Assembly (NCBI RefSeq): GCF_947498005.1
Contig: NZ_CANMIW010000010.1
Coordinates: 24,410 to 88,409, forward strand
Reading direction: 5' to 3'
From: an uncultured Winogradskyella sp.
GTDB taxonomy: Bacteria > Bacteroidota > Bacteroidia > Flavobacteriales > Flavobacteriaceae
Length of the DNA: 64,000 bases
Position numbers and translations under genes: made by a program. Positions 27,282 through 36,415 of this stretch are shown here, one piece after another. The notes beneath the pieces were generated by a model. The model saw only the letters and a program-made list of their open reading frames with translations, was not told the origin of the DNA and ran no database searches. Each line of letters begins with the position of its first letter. Positions within the stretch are counted from its first letter, which is position 1.

Positions 27282-28283
27282 ATGAATGCAATTGAATTTT
27301 CTTTTATCATTCCGGTTTATAATAGACCAGACGAAATTAAAGAACTCTTAGAGAGTTTTCTCAAATTTGAAGATACCGTTCCGTTTGAAATTGTGATTAT
27401 TGAGGACGGTTCAACTGAGTCTTCTGAGCTTATTATAGAACAATTTGAAAGCAACTTAGATATTTCATATTATATTAAGGCCAATTCTGGACCAGGAGAT
27501 TCTAGGAATTTTGGTATGCATAAGGCTAAAGGTAATTATTATATTATTCTAGATTCTGATGTTATAATGCCTTCAAATTATTTAAATGAAGTAGTTACTT
27601 TTTTAGAGACTAATTATTATGATTGTTTTGGCGGTCCTGACGCTGCACATAGTTCTTTTTCAAATTTACAGAAAGCTATAAATTTTGCTATGACTTCTTT
27701 TATTACAACTGGTGGTATAAGAGGTGGCGAACATAAGGTTGAAGATTTTCAGCCAAGAAGTTTTAATATGGGCTTGTCTAAAAAAGCATTTTTAACATCT
27801 GGTGGATTTGGTAAAATTCATCCTGGTGAAGACCCAGATTTGTCACTTAGGTTACACAAATTAGGTTTTAAGACCACCTTAATTAAAGATGCTTTTGTTT
27901 ATCACAAGCGTCGTATTTCATGGTCAAAATTCCACAAGCAAGTTAATAAATTTGGTATGGTAAGGCCAATACTAAATCAATGGCATCCAAAATCTAAAAG
28001 TTTAGTTTATTGGTTTCCTACTTTATTTAGTTTGGGTTTGTTAGGTGCTTTATTTTTTATGATTTTTGGTATTTATTTTCCAATATATTGCTATGTTCTT
28101 TACTTTATAATTGCATTTATATTGGCTTTAATTTCAAATAAAAGTTTAATTATCGCATTTCAGGCCATAATAGCCATTGTTATTCAGTTTTTAGGTTACG
28201 GGTTTGGGTTTTTAAAATCAACTTTTTATTTAGTAGTTTTAAAAAGAAATCCGGAGAAAACTTTTCCTAAATTGTTTTTTTGA
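27282..28283 (+). CDS. Family 2 glycosyltransferase with C-terminal membrane helices
   Basis: A 333-residue GT-A fold enzyme that transfers a sugar from a nucleotide donor. The catalytic domain (1-230) opens FSFIIPVYNRPDEIKELL and contains IIEDGS, the DxD metal site in ILDSDV and the later LHPGEDPDLSLRL-like segment (GEDPDLSLRLHKLGF) before the acceptor region. Two or three membrane helices (about 245-315) fix it to the inner membrane. The gene is followed 1 bp later by the YbbR-like gene. The acceptor, probably an envelope polysaccharide, is unknown. The start is set by the promoter box upstream. Confidence 0.9.
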   Translation: MNAIEFSFIIPVYNRPDEIKELLESFLKFEDTVPFEIVIIEDGSTESSELIIEQFESNLDISYYIKANSGPGDSRNFGMHKAKGNYYIILDSDVIMPSNYLNEVVTFLETNYYDCFGGPDAAHSSFSNLQKAINFAMTSFITTGGIRGGEHKVEDFQPRSFNMGLSKKAFLTSGGFGKIHPGEDPDLSLRLHKLGFKTTLIKDAFVYHKRRISWSKFHKQVNKFGMVRPILNQWHPKSKSLVYWFPTLFSLGLLGALFFMIFGIYFPIYCYVLYFIIAFILALISNKSLIIAFQAIIAIVIQFLGYGFGFLKSTFYLVVLKRNPEKTFPKLFF

Positions 28284-28284
28284 T

Positions 28285-29244
28285 ATGAAACAAAATAGTT
28301 CAAGCATATTTGATAAATTAAAAAAACGAAACTATAAACGATTTGGTTTATTTTTTATCGCAGCCTTTGTGTTACTGCTTTTTTCTAAATTATCTAATGA
28401 CTACAAGCAAACCATAAAATTAAAAGTTAAACTAATCAACGTAGAAGATGAGATTATTATAGAAAATGATTCTTCAAATTATGTTGATGCTTATGTAGAA
28501 GCGAAAGGGTTTTCTTTAATACCTTTAATTTTCAATGAGTCGAAAGAGCTTATTGTCAACTCTAATAACAATGTTGTATTAAAAGGAAATCAATATATTT
28601 TTGATGTACAAAAACATAAGTTTTTAATTGAAGGGCAGTTAGGTAATTCATATAACTTGTTATCAGTTATTCCAGACACTTTGCGAATTCCGTTTTCTAA
28701 AAGGGCATCTAAAATTGTACCCATAAAATTAATAGAAAATATTAATTATGCTGTTGGTTACGATTTGAAAGGAGATTTTTTGTTTAGCCAAGATAGTGTA
28801 AAAGTTGTAGGCTCATCAACTGAAGTCGATTCTATAACAGCCATATTTACTGATAAGTTGGTATTGGATAATGTGAACAGCAAAATAAATACAACTATAA
28901 AACTCAATATAGATCAATTAAGAAATGTTGAAATCTATCCCAAAGCGCTTTTAGTAACAGGAGAAGTCGCTAGATTTACAGAAGGAACAAAGGAGGTGCC
29001 TATTACAGTAACTAATCAGCCAAATGATATTACTATAAACTATTTTCCTAAGACTGTAAGTGTATCATATTATGTCGATTTAGAAGATTATAACAACATT
29101 AAAACGGAAGACTTTAGTGTGGAGTGTGATTTTGCTGAAATAGACAATAATCAGAATTATTTATTACCAAAAGTGGTAAAGAAGCCTTTAAGTGTTAAGC
29201 GGGTCAATATTAAACAAAAACGAATAGATTATATTAAATTATAA
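28285..29244 (+). CDS. YbbR-like domain membrane-anchored protein
   Basis: A 319-residue protein with a basic N-terminus and one membrane helix (about 20-36, GLFFIAAFVLLLFSKL). A large extracytoplasmic part of beta strands follows. The pattern of repeated 80-100-residue units (for example KIVPIKLIENINYAVGYDLKGDF and GTKEVPITVTNQPNDITINYFP) is that of YbbR-like domains. In Firmicutes such a protein (CdaR) regulates the diadenylate cyclase CdaA. No cdaA is present in this window. It overlaps coaE by 1 bp, a linkage I recall from other flavobacteria. Confidence 0.75.
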   Translation: MKQNSSSIFDKLKKRNYKRFGLFFIAAFVLLLFSKLSNDYKQTIKLKVKLINVEDEIIIENDSSNYVDAYVEAKGFSLIPLIFNESKELIVNSNNNVVLKGNQYIFDVQKHKFLIEGQLGNSYNLLSVIPDTLRIPFSKRASKIVPIKLIENINYAVGYDLKGDFLFSQDSVKVVGSSTEVDSITAIFTDKLVLDNVNSKINTTIKLNIDQLRNVEIYPKALLVTGEVARFTEGTKEVPITVTNQPNDITINYFPKTVSVSYYVDLEDYNNIKTEDFSVECDFAEIDNNQNYLLPKVVKKPLSVKRVNIKQKRIDYIKL

Positions 29245-29837
29245 TGGTAGTAGTAGGTCTAACAGGTGGTATTGGAAGTGGTAAAACCACAATACTAAAT
29301 TATTTTAAAACTTTAGGAGTCCCAATTTACATAGCTGATGATGAAGCAAAAGCTTTAATGAACAGGTCTAAGGTTATTAAACGGAAGTTGGTGGCACTAT
29401 TTGGAGAAGAAGCTTATAAGGATGATAAATTGAACAGACCCTATTTAGCTTCAAAAATTTTTAACGATAAGGCCTTGTTAGATAAAATGAATGCCATTGT
29501 ACATCCAAAAGTAGCATCGCATTTTAAAAGATGGCTTCAAAAACAAAGTTCAACTTATGTTATAAAAGAAGCTGCTATAATATTTGAAAATAATCTACAA
29601 AGTCAATATCATTATATTATTACGGTTATAGCTGACGAAGACCTAAGAATAAAGCGTGTTATGAAACGTGATAATACTTCAAAAGAAAAAATAAAATCGA
29701 TAATAAATAATCAATTATCTGATAAAGAAAAAGCAGAAAAATCTGATTTTGTGATTGTTAATAATGATTTACTTGTGGCTAAAAATCAAGCTGATAAAGT
29801 TCACAATGAAATTCTTCAAAAAATAAAGCACAAATAA
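29244..29837 (+). CDS. coaE: Dephospho-CoA kinase CoaE
   Basis: CoaE phosphorylates the 3'-hydroxyl of dephospho-CoA, the last step of coenzyme A synthesis. The 197-residue P-loop kinase has GLTGGIGSGKTTI (5-17), the DDEAK segment near 31, HPKV in the CoA-binding region and RVMKRDN in the lid. The stop codon of the YbbR-like gene overlaps its ATG (TAATG). The next gene has an independent promoter. Confidence 0.95.
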   Translation: MVVVGLTGGIGSGKTTILNYFKTLGVPIYIADDEAKALMNRSKVIKRKLVALFGEEAYKDDKLNRPYLASKIFNDKALLDKMNAIVHPKVASHFKRWLQKQSSTYVIKEAAIIFENNLQSQYHYIITVIADEDLRIKRVMKRDNTSKEKIKSIINNQLSDKEKAEKSDFVIVNNDLLVAKNQADKVHNEILQKIKHK

Positions 29838-29850
29838 TCCACTTTCTTTT

Positions 29851-29872
29851 GTTAACGTTAGGTTAAACCTAA
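29851..29872 (+). promoter_or_regulatory. Operator-like repeat upstream of the two-component operon
   Basis: Two 11-bp direct repeats, GTTAACGTTAG (29851-29861) and GTTAAACCTAA (29862-29872), share their first five bases. The sequence TTAGGTT-A-AACCTAA (29858-29872) is also a perfect inverted repeat. It ends 1 bp before the -33 TTG. OmpR-family regulators bind direct repeats with about 11-bp spacing, so autoregulation by the response regulator at 31489 is a reasonable inference. Confidence 0.45.
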
Positions 29873-29873
29873 T

Positions 29874-29902
29874 TTGTGCTATATGTTAAAATGTTAAATT
29901 TG
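29874..29902 (+). promoter_or_regulatory. Consensus Bacteroidota promoter of the two-component operon
   Basis: TTG (29874-29876), an 18-bp spacer and TAAATTTG (29895-29902) match the consensus well. The ATG of the sensor kinase begins only 4 bp after the -7 box, so the mRNA is expected to have almost no leader. Confidence 0.7.
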
Positions 29903-29906
29903 GCTG

Positions 29907-31478
29907 ATGAGCAAAAAGCTATTCGTGTTATTGATAGTCTTAATGAGTTTATCACTCATCGGTATAATTTTTGTACAGTCTTTTTTTATTAATAATAGTA
30001 TAGAAAACGAGAATAAGAACTTTACCTTGAGTGTAAAGCGATCCTTAAGTCTTGTTTCTAAGTCTATTGAAGAAATGGAGTTTAGAGACGCATATTCTAA
30101 ACTGCAGCCATATTTAAATAAGGATAATAAAGTAGATTCTGTAAAAATTAGAAAGCTTTTTATAACAACAGAAGATGACATTAACGATCTTACGATTGTT
30201 AATAGAAGTACCGTTTTAGAGGAACATTATAAAGTACCTCCTTCATTGTTCTTTGAAATTGATGCAGATAGTTTAAATATTAGTAAACTCACTAGCGAGC
30301 GTGTTACAGAAGTTTATAGTAATGCAAGACTAGACGGTAAAAAGTCTGTTGAGCCCATACAAAGGCTTAGAGAAATTACTTCTATGCCAATCGTTGTAAG
30401 ACAAATGTACGAGGATGTTTTTAAGCCTTTGTTGAAAACGATTCCTATTTATAAACGTATTACAACAGATCAGGTAGAGTTGTATTTAAATAGAGAGTTA
30501 AAAGATGAAGGGATAGATTTAGATTTTGAATTTGGTATATATGACGAAGATTTGGCTACCAAAATTCAAACTCAAAATTTTGAAATGTCTAACGCCTATA
30601 AAGGTGTACCAATTTTTTTAGATAACAATGAAGAAAGTAGTTACACGCTTTGGGTAGAGTTTCCAGATAGAAAAAAGTATTTATTATCCTCAATTATATG
30701 GATGATAATACTATCGATAGTATTTACAAGTATAATTATCATTGCATACACAAGTGCCATATACCAATTAATAAAGCAACGTCAAATATCACAAATTAAG
30801 ACCGACTTTATTAATAATATGACGCACGAGTTTAAAACACCAATTGCAACAATTAATTTGGCATTAGACTCAATAAAAAACCCTAAAATAATAAATGACC
30901 AAGAGAAGGTATTGCGTTATTTAGGAATGATTAAGGAAGAGAATAAACGAATGCATGCTCAAGTAGAGAATGTATTACGTATTTCTAAGTTAGAAAAGAA
31001 TGAATTAAATATCAGTAAGGAAAGACACGAGTTACACGACTTAATAGAAGATGCTGTTACTCATGTAGAACTTATAGTAGAAGATAGACAAGGCTATGTT
31101 AAAACGCATTTAAATGCAGAGCATACATCAGTTTTAGCAAACGAAACGCATTTTACAAATGTGTTAGTGAACATTTTAGATAACGCAATTAAATACTCTG
31201 ATGATGCACCAAAAATAGACGTTTACACGGAAAATGCTGGTCATAATATTATTGCAAGAATAGTAGATCAAGGTAACGGAATGTCTAAAGCTGTTGCAAA
31301 ACGGGTGTTCGAGAAATTTTACAGAGAGCACACAGGTAATGTACATAATGTAAAAGGACATGGGCTTGGTTTAGCTTATGTGAAAAGAATAGTAGATGAT
31401 CATCAAGGTCATATATCAGTAGAAAGTGAAAAAGGGAAAGGCAGTACTTTTATAATAAAGATGCCATTAATATCATAA
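29907..31478 (+). CDS. Two-component sensor histidine kinase (RprX-like)
   Basis: A 523-residue membrane histidine kinase. The first helix spans about 4-28 (KKLFVLLIVLMSLSLIGIIF), the periplasmic sensor about 30-250 and the second helix about 253-280. The cytoplasmic half has the phosphoacceptor H-box NNMTHEFKTPIATINL with His307, the N-box NVLVNILDNAIKYS, G1 RIVDQGNGMS and G2 GHGLGLAYVKRI. The start cannot be later without losing the first helix. It is 10 bp upstream of its response regulator. Architecture resembles RprX of Bacteroides, but the signal is unknown. Its promoter implies a nearly leaderless transcript. Confidence 0.93.
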   Translation: MSKKLFVLLIVLMSLSLIGIIFVQSFFINNSIENENKNFTLSVKRSLSLVSKSIEEMEFRDAYSKLQPYLNKDNKVDSVKIRKLFITTEDDINDLTIVNRSTVLEEHYKVPPSLFFEIDADSLNISKLTSERVTEVYSNARLDGKKSVEPIQRLREITSMPIVVRQMYEDVFKPLLKTIPIYKRITTDQVELYLNRELKDEGIDLDFEFGIYDEDLATKIQTQNFEMSNAYKGVPIFLDNNEESSYTLWVEFPDRKKYLLSSIIWMIILSIVFTSIIIIAYTSAIYQLIKQRQISQIKTDFINNMTHEFKTPIATINLALDSIKNPKIINDQEKVLRYLGMIKEENKRMHAQVENVLRISKLEKNELNISKERHELHDLIEDAVTHVELIVEDRQGYVKTHLNAEHTSVLANETHFTNVLVNILDNAIKYSDDAPKIDVYTENAGHNIIARIVDQGNGMSKAVAKRVFEKFYREHTGNVHNVKGHGLGLAYVKRIVDDHQGHISVESEKGKGSTFIIKMPLIS

Positions 31479-31488
31479 AAATAGAATT

Positions 31489-32196
31489 ATGGAAGAACAA
31501 AATAAAAAAATACTCTTAGTTGAAGACGATCCAAATTTCGGAACCGTATTAAAGGATTATTTAATGATGAATGATTATGACGTCATCCATGCAAAGAATG
31601 GTATGGAAGGTTTTGAAAAATTCAAAAAAGATGATTATGATCTATGTATTCTAGATGTTATGATGCCTTATAAGGATGGATTTACCTTAGCAAAGGAAAT
31701 ACGCGAAAAAAATACAGATGTGCCTATTATCTTCTTAACAGCAAAAGCTATGAAAGAAGATGTCCTTAAAGGATACAAAGTAGGAGCAGATGATTACCTT
31801 AATAAACCTTTTGATAGTGAAGTTTTATTAATGAAAATAAAAGCAATAATGCAACGAAAAGCAACAGATACAGTTGCTGATAGTAAACAGTTTGAATTTA
31901 AAATAGGGCGTTTTGATCTTAATTCTAAATTGCGATTTTTAAAATTTGATGGTGAGGAGCCTTCAAAATTATCTCCGAAAGAGAATGAGCTGCTACGTTT
32001 GTTAGCACTGCATGAAAATGATTTAATGCCGAGAGAATTAGCATTAACAAAAATCTGGAGAGACGATAATTATTTTACTTCTCGTAGTATGGATGTATAT
32101 ATTGCTAAATTACGTAAATACTTAAAGCCAGATCCAAATGTAGAAATTTTAAACATACATGGTGAAGGATTTAGATTGGTCATTAATAACCAATAA
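31489..32196 (+). CDS. OmpR-family response regulator (RprY-like)
   Basis: A 235-residue regulator with an N-terminal receiver domain (1-125) and a C-terminal winged-helix DNA-binding domain (about 140-232). Receiver residues are in place: the acidic pair in LLVEDDPNFG, phosphoacceptor D56 in CILDVMMPYKDG, T84 in IFLTAKA and K106 in NKPFD. The winged helix includes LSPKENELLRLLALHEND and SRSMDVYIAKLRKYL. It follows the sensor gene by 10 bp and ends at a terminator. A likely target is the repeat at its own promoter. Confidence 0.95.
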   Translation: MEEQNKKILLVEDDPNFGTVLKDYLMMNDYDVIHAKNGMEGFEKFKKDDYDLCILDVMMPYKDGFTLAKEIREKNTDVPIIFLTAKAMKEDVLKGYKVGADDYLNKPFDSEVLLMKIKAIMQRKATDTVADSKQFEFKIGRFDLNSKLRFLKFDGEEPSKLSPKENELLRLLALHENDLMPRELALTKIWRDDNYFTSRSMDVYIAKLRKYLKPDPNVEILNIHGEGFRLVINNQ

Positions 32197-32216
32197 TTTA
32201 AGCTAAAAAGATATAA

Positions 32217-32245
32217 AGTCCAGTTCATTGAATTGGGCTTTTTTT
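32217..32245 (+). terminator. Terminator after the two-component operon
   Basis: An inverted repeat AGTCCAGTTCA / TGAATTGGGCT (32217-32239), about 10 pairs with two G-T pairs, is followed by a run of T residues to 32245. It begins 20 bp after the response regulator stop codon. Confidence 0.8.
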
Positions 32246-32267
32246 ATACGACAATACTATAATATAA

Positions 32268-32654
32268 GTGCATAACCTCTTTAAGGTAATCACTATTACA
32301 TTTCTAGCATTTATTTGCTGGATAATCTATTCTGCAGATACAGGAGGAAAAAATATGTTTTTCGATCTCGTAAATTGGATACCCTTCGGAGATAAAATAG
32401 GTCACTTTTTTCTTTTTGGCATTTTAACTTTGGTGGTAAACATCACGTTGAAATTTAAAGAAATTAAACTTTGGATGCAGTTGCCATTGGGTTCTGTAAT
32501 AGTATCTGCTTTGGTACTATTAGAAGAACTTAGCCAAACGTTTTTTCCTAATAGGACTTTAGATATATCAGATTTAATAGCAGACGGTTTAGGGATTATT
32601 TGCTTTACAATTTTGGGACAACGACTTAGTAAAGAAAAGTATATTAAATCATAA
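32268..32654 (+). CDS. VanZ-like family membrane protein
   Basis: A 128-residue protein with three or four membrane helices and the VanZ-like signature WIPFGDKIGHFFLFGILTL (about 37-55) followed by LEELSQTFFPNRTLDISDLIADGLG. VanZ confers low-level teicoplanin resistance in enterococci, but most VanZ-like proteins have no known role. The start is GTG at 32268, leading directly into the first helix. It is convergent with miaA, 25 bp away. Confidence 0.83.
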   Translation: MHNLFKVITITFLAFICWIIYSADTGGKNMFFDLVNWIPFGDKIGHFFLFGILTLVVNITLKFKEIKLWMQLPLGSVIVSALVLLEELSQTFFPNRTLDISDLIADGLGIICFTILGQRLSKEKYIKS

Positions 32655-32679
32655 TTTGAGCAGCAGTTAGAATTGACTA

Positions 32680-33582
32680 TTAGCTATTAGCGACTATATA
32701 ATCAATAATCTCGCTGACGTTAGTCTTATAATCAAACCATTTTGTATTCTCATCTTTTCTGAACCAAGTGAGTTGACGTTTAGCGAAACGTCTAGTATTC
32801 TTTTTAATTTCTGATACGGCTAAATCTAAAGTCCAATCCCCTTCAAAATAGTTAAATAACTCTTTATAGCCGACTGTATTTAATGCATTGAGCTCTTTAT
32901 GTGGTAATAAAGATTTTACTTCATCTAATAACCCATTTTTAATCATTAAGTCAACACGTTGATTTATTCTATCGTAAATTATATTACGTTCTGCGTTAAG
33001 TCCTATGCTTATAGTTTTAAATGCTCTATTTTTTTCAGGGTTAGTAAGAAATGAAGAGTAAGGTTTGTCAGTACCTAAACAAATTTCTAGTGCTCTAATT
33101 ACACGTTTTGGGTTGTCAATTGCGATTGTATTATAGGCTTCCGTATCTAACGTTTTTAATTGGTCTTGTAAATGTGGTAGCCCTTTTTCTTCAAGTTGAA
33201 GATTAAGATTCTCTCTAATACTGGCATCAACCTCAGGAAAATAATCTAAGCCTTTTGTAACGGCTTTTACATATAATCCAGATCCTCCAACCATTATAAC
33301 AGTTTTGTGTTTTTGATGAAGCTCTTTTAGTTTAGCTATAGCATCACGTTCAAAATCGCCTACGTTATAATTGTTTAGAATAGATTTGTTTTGAATAAAA
33401 TGGTGCTGAGCAGCGTCTAATTCATCATCAAAAGGAACAGCCGTTCCTATGGCCATTTCTTTAAAAAACTGGCGAGAGTCCGCCGAAATTATTTCTGTAT
33501 TAAAATGATTCGCTAATTTTATACTTAAGGCCGTTTTACCTATTGCTGTTGGGCCAACTATTGAAATTAAAAGTTTAGTCAT
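32680..33582 (-). CDS. miaA: tRNA dimethylallyltransferase MiaA
   Basis: MiaA transfers a dimethylallyl group to A37 of tRNAs that read UNN codons, improving decoding accuracy. The 300-residue protein has the P-loop GPTAIGKTALSIKLA (10-24), the DSRQFFKEMAIGTA segment near 37, the central IMVGGSGLYVKAVTKGLD and the tRNA-binding KKNTRRFAKRQLTWFRKD at about 260-277. It overlaps the upstream channel gene by 8 bp, so they are probably co-transcribed. Confidence 0.96.
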   Translation of the reverse strand: MTKLLISIVGPTAIGKTALSIKLANHFNTEIISADSRQFFKEMAIGTAVPFDDELDAAQHHFIQNKSILNNYNVGDFERDAIAKLKELHQKHKTVIMVGGSGLYVKAVTKGLDYFPEVDASIRENLNLQLEEKGLPHLQDQLKTLDTEAYNTIAIDNPKRVIRALEICLGTDKPYSSFLTNPEKNRAFKTISIGLNAERNIIYDRINQRVDLMIKNGLLDEVKSLLPHKELNALNTVGYKELFNYFEGDWTLDLAVSEIKKNTRRFAKRQLTWFRKDENTKWFDYKTNVSEIIDYIVANS

Positions 33583-34444
33583 GATTTAATTTACAGCCGC
33601 ATTTATGACAATATTCTGCATCATCTTGATGTTTTTGAGATAAACAATTAATGCAACATTGTGAGTTTAAATGTACTTTAGGTTCAATATTTACAGGTAT
33701 AGCTTTATCATTATCTTCCTTTAAACTACTTTTTGCATACTCTGCAGAAACAATACCTGTGGGTACGGCTATAATTCCATATCCTAAAATCATAATTATG
33801 GTAGTAATAAACTGACCTAAAGGTGTTTGTGGAGCGATATCACCAAAACCTACAGTTGTTAGTGTTACAATACACCAATACACACTTTTTGGGATATTTG
33901 TAAAACCATTAGCCTCGCCTTCTACCAAATACATTATAGTACCAAATACTACGGATGAAACCATGACAGCAAATAGAAAAACAAGAATTTTTACTCTGCT
34001 AGCTATGATAGAATCTTTTAATTGGTTAGAAGCACCTAAATATCTGGCTAATTTTAGGATTCTAAAAACTCTAAGAAGACGTAATGCGCGTAAAGTAACT
34101 AATGCTTGAGCGCCACCAAATAGAAAGGTAAGATACATTGGTATGGTAGAAAGAAAGTCAACAATACCAAAAAAGCTGAATATATATTTGAATGGTTTTC
34201 TAACAGTTATAACTCGTAATATATATTCTATGGAAAACAAAATTGTAACAATCCACTCACATATGTAAAGTAAATCATGGTATTTATTATCAATACTAGT
34301 AACACTTTCTAGCATTACCAGAACAATACTTACTAAAATGAATATCAGAAGCAGCACATCAAATAACTTACCAGAAGGCGTATCTGCTTCATAAATTACT
34401 TCATGCAGTTTAGATTTCCAATTATGTTTATTGTTCACTTCCAT
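33575..34444 (-). CDS. Voltage-gated-type potassium channel with C-terminal zinc ribbon
   Basis: A 289-residue six-helix cation channel. S4 carries the arginine ladder TLRALRLLRVFRILKLARY (about 123-141). The pore has TLTTVGFGDIAPQTPLG with selectivity filter TVGFGD, as in potassium channels. The last 35 residues form a zinc-ribbon-like motif: CCINC ... CHKCGC, that is CxxC, 13-14 residues, CxxCGC. Such a tail is unusual for a Kv-type channel and could bind zinc or another protein in the cytoplasm. It overlaps miaA by 8 bp. Potassium selectivity is inferred from the filter. Confidence 0.9.
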   Translation of the reverse strand: MEVNNKHNWKSKLHEVIYEADTPSGKLFDVLLLIFILVSIVLVMLESVTSIDNKYHDLLYICEWIVTILFSIEYILRVITVRKPFKYIFSFFGIVDFLSTIPMYLTFLFGGAQALVTLRALRLLRVFRILKLARYLGASNQLKDSIIASRVKILVFLFAVMVSSVVFGTIMYLVEGEANGFTNIPKSVYWCIVTLTTVGFGDIAPQTPLGQFITTIIMILGYGIIAVPTGIVSAEYAKSSLKEDNDKAIPVNIEPKVHLNSQCCINCLSQKHQDDAEYCHKCGCKLNHD

Positions 34445-34468
34445 AGTTTAAAAGTACAAAAAGTAAAA

Positions 34469-36415
34469 CTATTGCTTTTCTAAGACAATGACTGAATTAT
34501 TTTGAAGTTCTACAACCTTATCCATAAATAACTTTAAATACGGATAATATTCTGGCGAATAAATAGGTAAGTTAAATTTAACCTTGAAAAATATAATGAG
34601 CGAATTATCTTTTAATTCAGAATTATATATGACGTTTCCTGCTTGATTTGGCAAGGAATAATTTACCATTTTTGGAAATTCTAAAACCTTTATGTTTTCG
34701 TCAAGATTAATCTGCATAGAATAATTATAGATGTCCTTGTACCCAAAATCAATAGGATAGGTACGCTCTTGAAGCTTAAAAGGATTTTCATCAAAAAACT
34801 TTATTAAAAATGGGTTAAGATAAATTTTGTTTCCTATAAATTCTGGTTCAATAGCGATTTCTAATTTCTCAGTGAAGTTTGGTTTAGACTTGTCAAAATC
34901 AATAACTTTATGATCCTCAATAATTATTTCATCATAATTATTAATCTTGTTTTCAAAATAACTCAAGTTGCTTTCGTCATACTGTCTTTTTGGTAAATGA
35001 GAGTGGTAACCACTATATCTACTTTGTAAAGTACCTTGAAATTCATCATCTGTGAACGATGATAATTCGATTCTATGAGTTCGCGATGAAAAATCTTTTA
35101 CTACAATATCTTCCCAGTAACTTCCCTTATCAAAATCTATAAGTCTTCCATATTGGTTGAGGGTTCTAAAAGGTAATTCTCCAAAAGCATGGTATTTGTC
35201 GGTAGCATCTAAATAGTAACTTTTATCATCAATAATAGCTTTAATTATAACATGGTTAAAATCAGAAAGCACTGGATAAATTTTTGTAGCGAAACCATTT
35301 CCTCTAGTAGACATTAAAACAGGAAAAACGGTTATGCCTTCATTGGCTAAAAGATTTTCTAGCAACAAATTAATTTCAAAAACACTGCCTGCTTTTTCTT
35401 TTAATAGGTTTTTAACTGAAACGTCATAACGCTCAGATTTTCCATTCCATGTATAGTTATTAACCACAAATTGATGTATCGCTTTTGTTTTTTCTAGTTG
35501 ATCTTCAATTGAAGTAATCGATTCTGGTAGTACATCTTTTGCTATGCTTTTTTTACTGAGTTGTTTACCAAAGTCAGCATCTGCTTTTAATTCGTGATCT
35601 GCATCCTTCCATGTTTTAGTAATTTTATCAACTCTACCATCAAAACCATTAAAGACACTTAATTCATATTCCACTCGTGAGGTATAATTTAATGATGTCG
35701 TTGTATAATCCTCAGATTTGTACGCTGGAATATTTTTCATTACATATTTTGAAACACCACAATCCGCACTTGCACCACCACCTGTTTCCAAGCAATTTTT
35801 CACTAAATCATTTTCAAATGTATCAAAAGGAATACTTCCTACTAATTTTATGTGATAGATGTAATTTCCAGGAATACTAGCATTATACTCACTATATAAT
35901 ACTGGATCTTGACCTTGAAAATACCAAGGATGAAATTTATACATAAAACGTGATCGCTTTTCATAGCTAACCGTTATCACGCTACCTACTTTTACATTTG
36001 GTAATACAAATTTCACTAAAGTATAATGTTCGTTTTCTTCTCTAAAAATGGCCTTCTCGGTAAGTTGAGATTTAACTATTTTACCGTTTTTTAAATTGTA
36101 AGTGATCCCTTTAATATCATCAATTTTTTCTTCAGTACTTTTATTTTTGTAGAGTTTAATTTCAAATTCACCACGATCTATACCTTCTGGACGTAAAATT
36201 TTAATTTTCTGTTTTACTTCAACGTTAAGCCAGAATGTTTTTTTATTTACAAAACTATTACCATAATCATAAATTACTAGGGCATTTGCGGTAGAATCTT
36301 TCTCGTAAGATGTGTGTTCTAATTCACTTTTGCTCACTGACATTTCAGTGTTGTAGGTTTGAGAGAAACTAAAAAGTGTAGTAACTAATACTACAATTAA
36401 GATGCTGTATTTCAT
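34469..36415 (-). CDS. DUF3857 secreted protein with transglutaminase-like fold
   Basis: A 648-residue protein with a signal peptide (MKYSILIVVLVTTLFSFSQ). A DUF3857 domain (about 50-230) is followed by a transglutaminase-like domain (about 290-410). Where transglutaminases carry the catalytic cysteine, this protein reads AGSVFEINLLLENLL, without a cysteine. The histidine (FNHVIIKA) and aspartate (LDATDKYH) regions remain. It is probably a binding or structural protein of the periplasm or cell surface, not an active enzyme. It overlaps the exonuclease gene by 1 bp. Confidence 0.82.
   Translation of the reverse strand: MKYSILIVVLVTTLFSFSQTYNTEMSVSKSELEHTSYEKDSTANALVIYDYGNSFVNKKTFWLNVEVKQKIKILRPEGIDRGEFEIKLYKNKSTEEKIDDIKGITYNLKNGKIVKSQLTEKAIFREENEHYTLVKFVLPNVKVGSVITVSYEKRSRFMYKFHPWYFQGQDPVLYSEYNASIPGNYIYHIKLVGSIPFDTFENDLVKNCLETGGGASADCGVSKYVMKNIPAYKSEDYTTTSLNYTSRVEYELSVFNGFDGRVDKITKTWKDADHELKADADFGKQLSKKSIAKDVLPESITSIEDQLEKTKAIHQFVVNNYTWNGKSERYDVSVKNLLKEKAGSVFEINLLLENLLANEGITVFPVLMSTRGNGFATKIYPVLSDFNHVIIKAIIDDKSYYLDATDKYHAFGELPFRTLNQYGRLIDFDKGSYWEDIVVKDFSSRTHRIELSSFTDDEFQGTLQSRYSGYHSHLPKRQYDESNLSYFENKINNYDEIIIEDHKVIDFDKSKPNFTEKLEIAIEPEFIGNKIYLNPFLIKFFDENPFKLQERTYPIDFGYKDIYNYSMQINLDENIKVLEFPKMVNYSLPNQAGNVIYNSELKDNSLIIFFKVKFNLPIYSPEYYPYLKLFMDKVVELQNNSVIVLEKQ

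Noticed and set aside
32655..32679. Repeat between VanZ and miaA
   Set aside because: TAGCTATTAGC-like bases are present, but there is no clear palindrome and part of it is miaA coding sequence.
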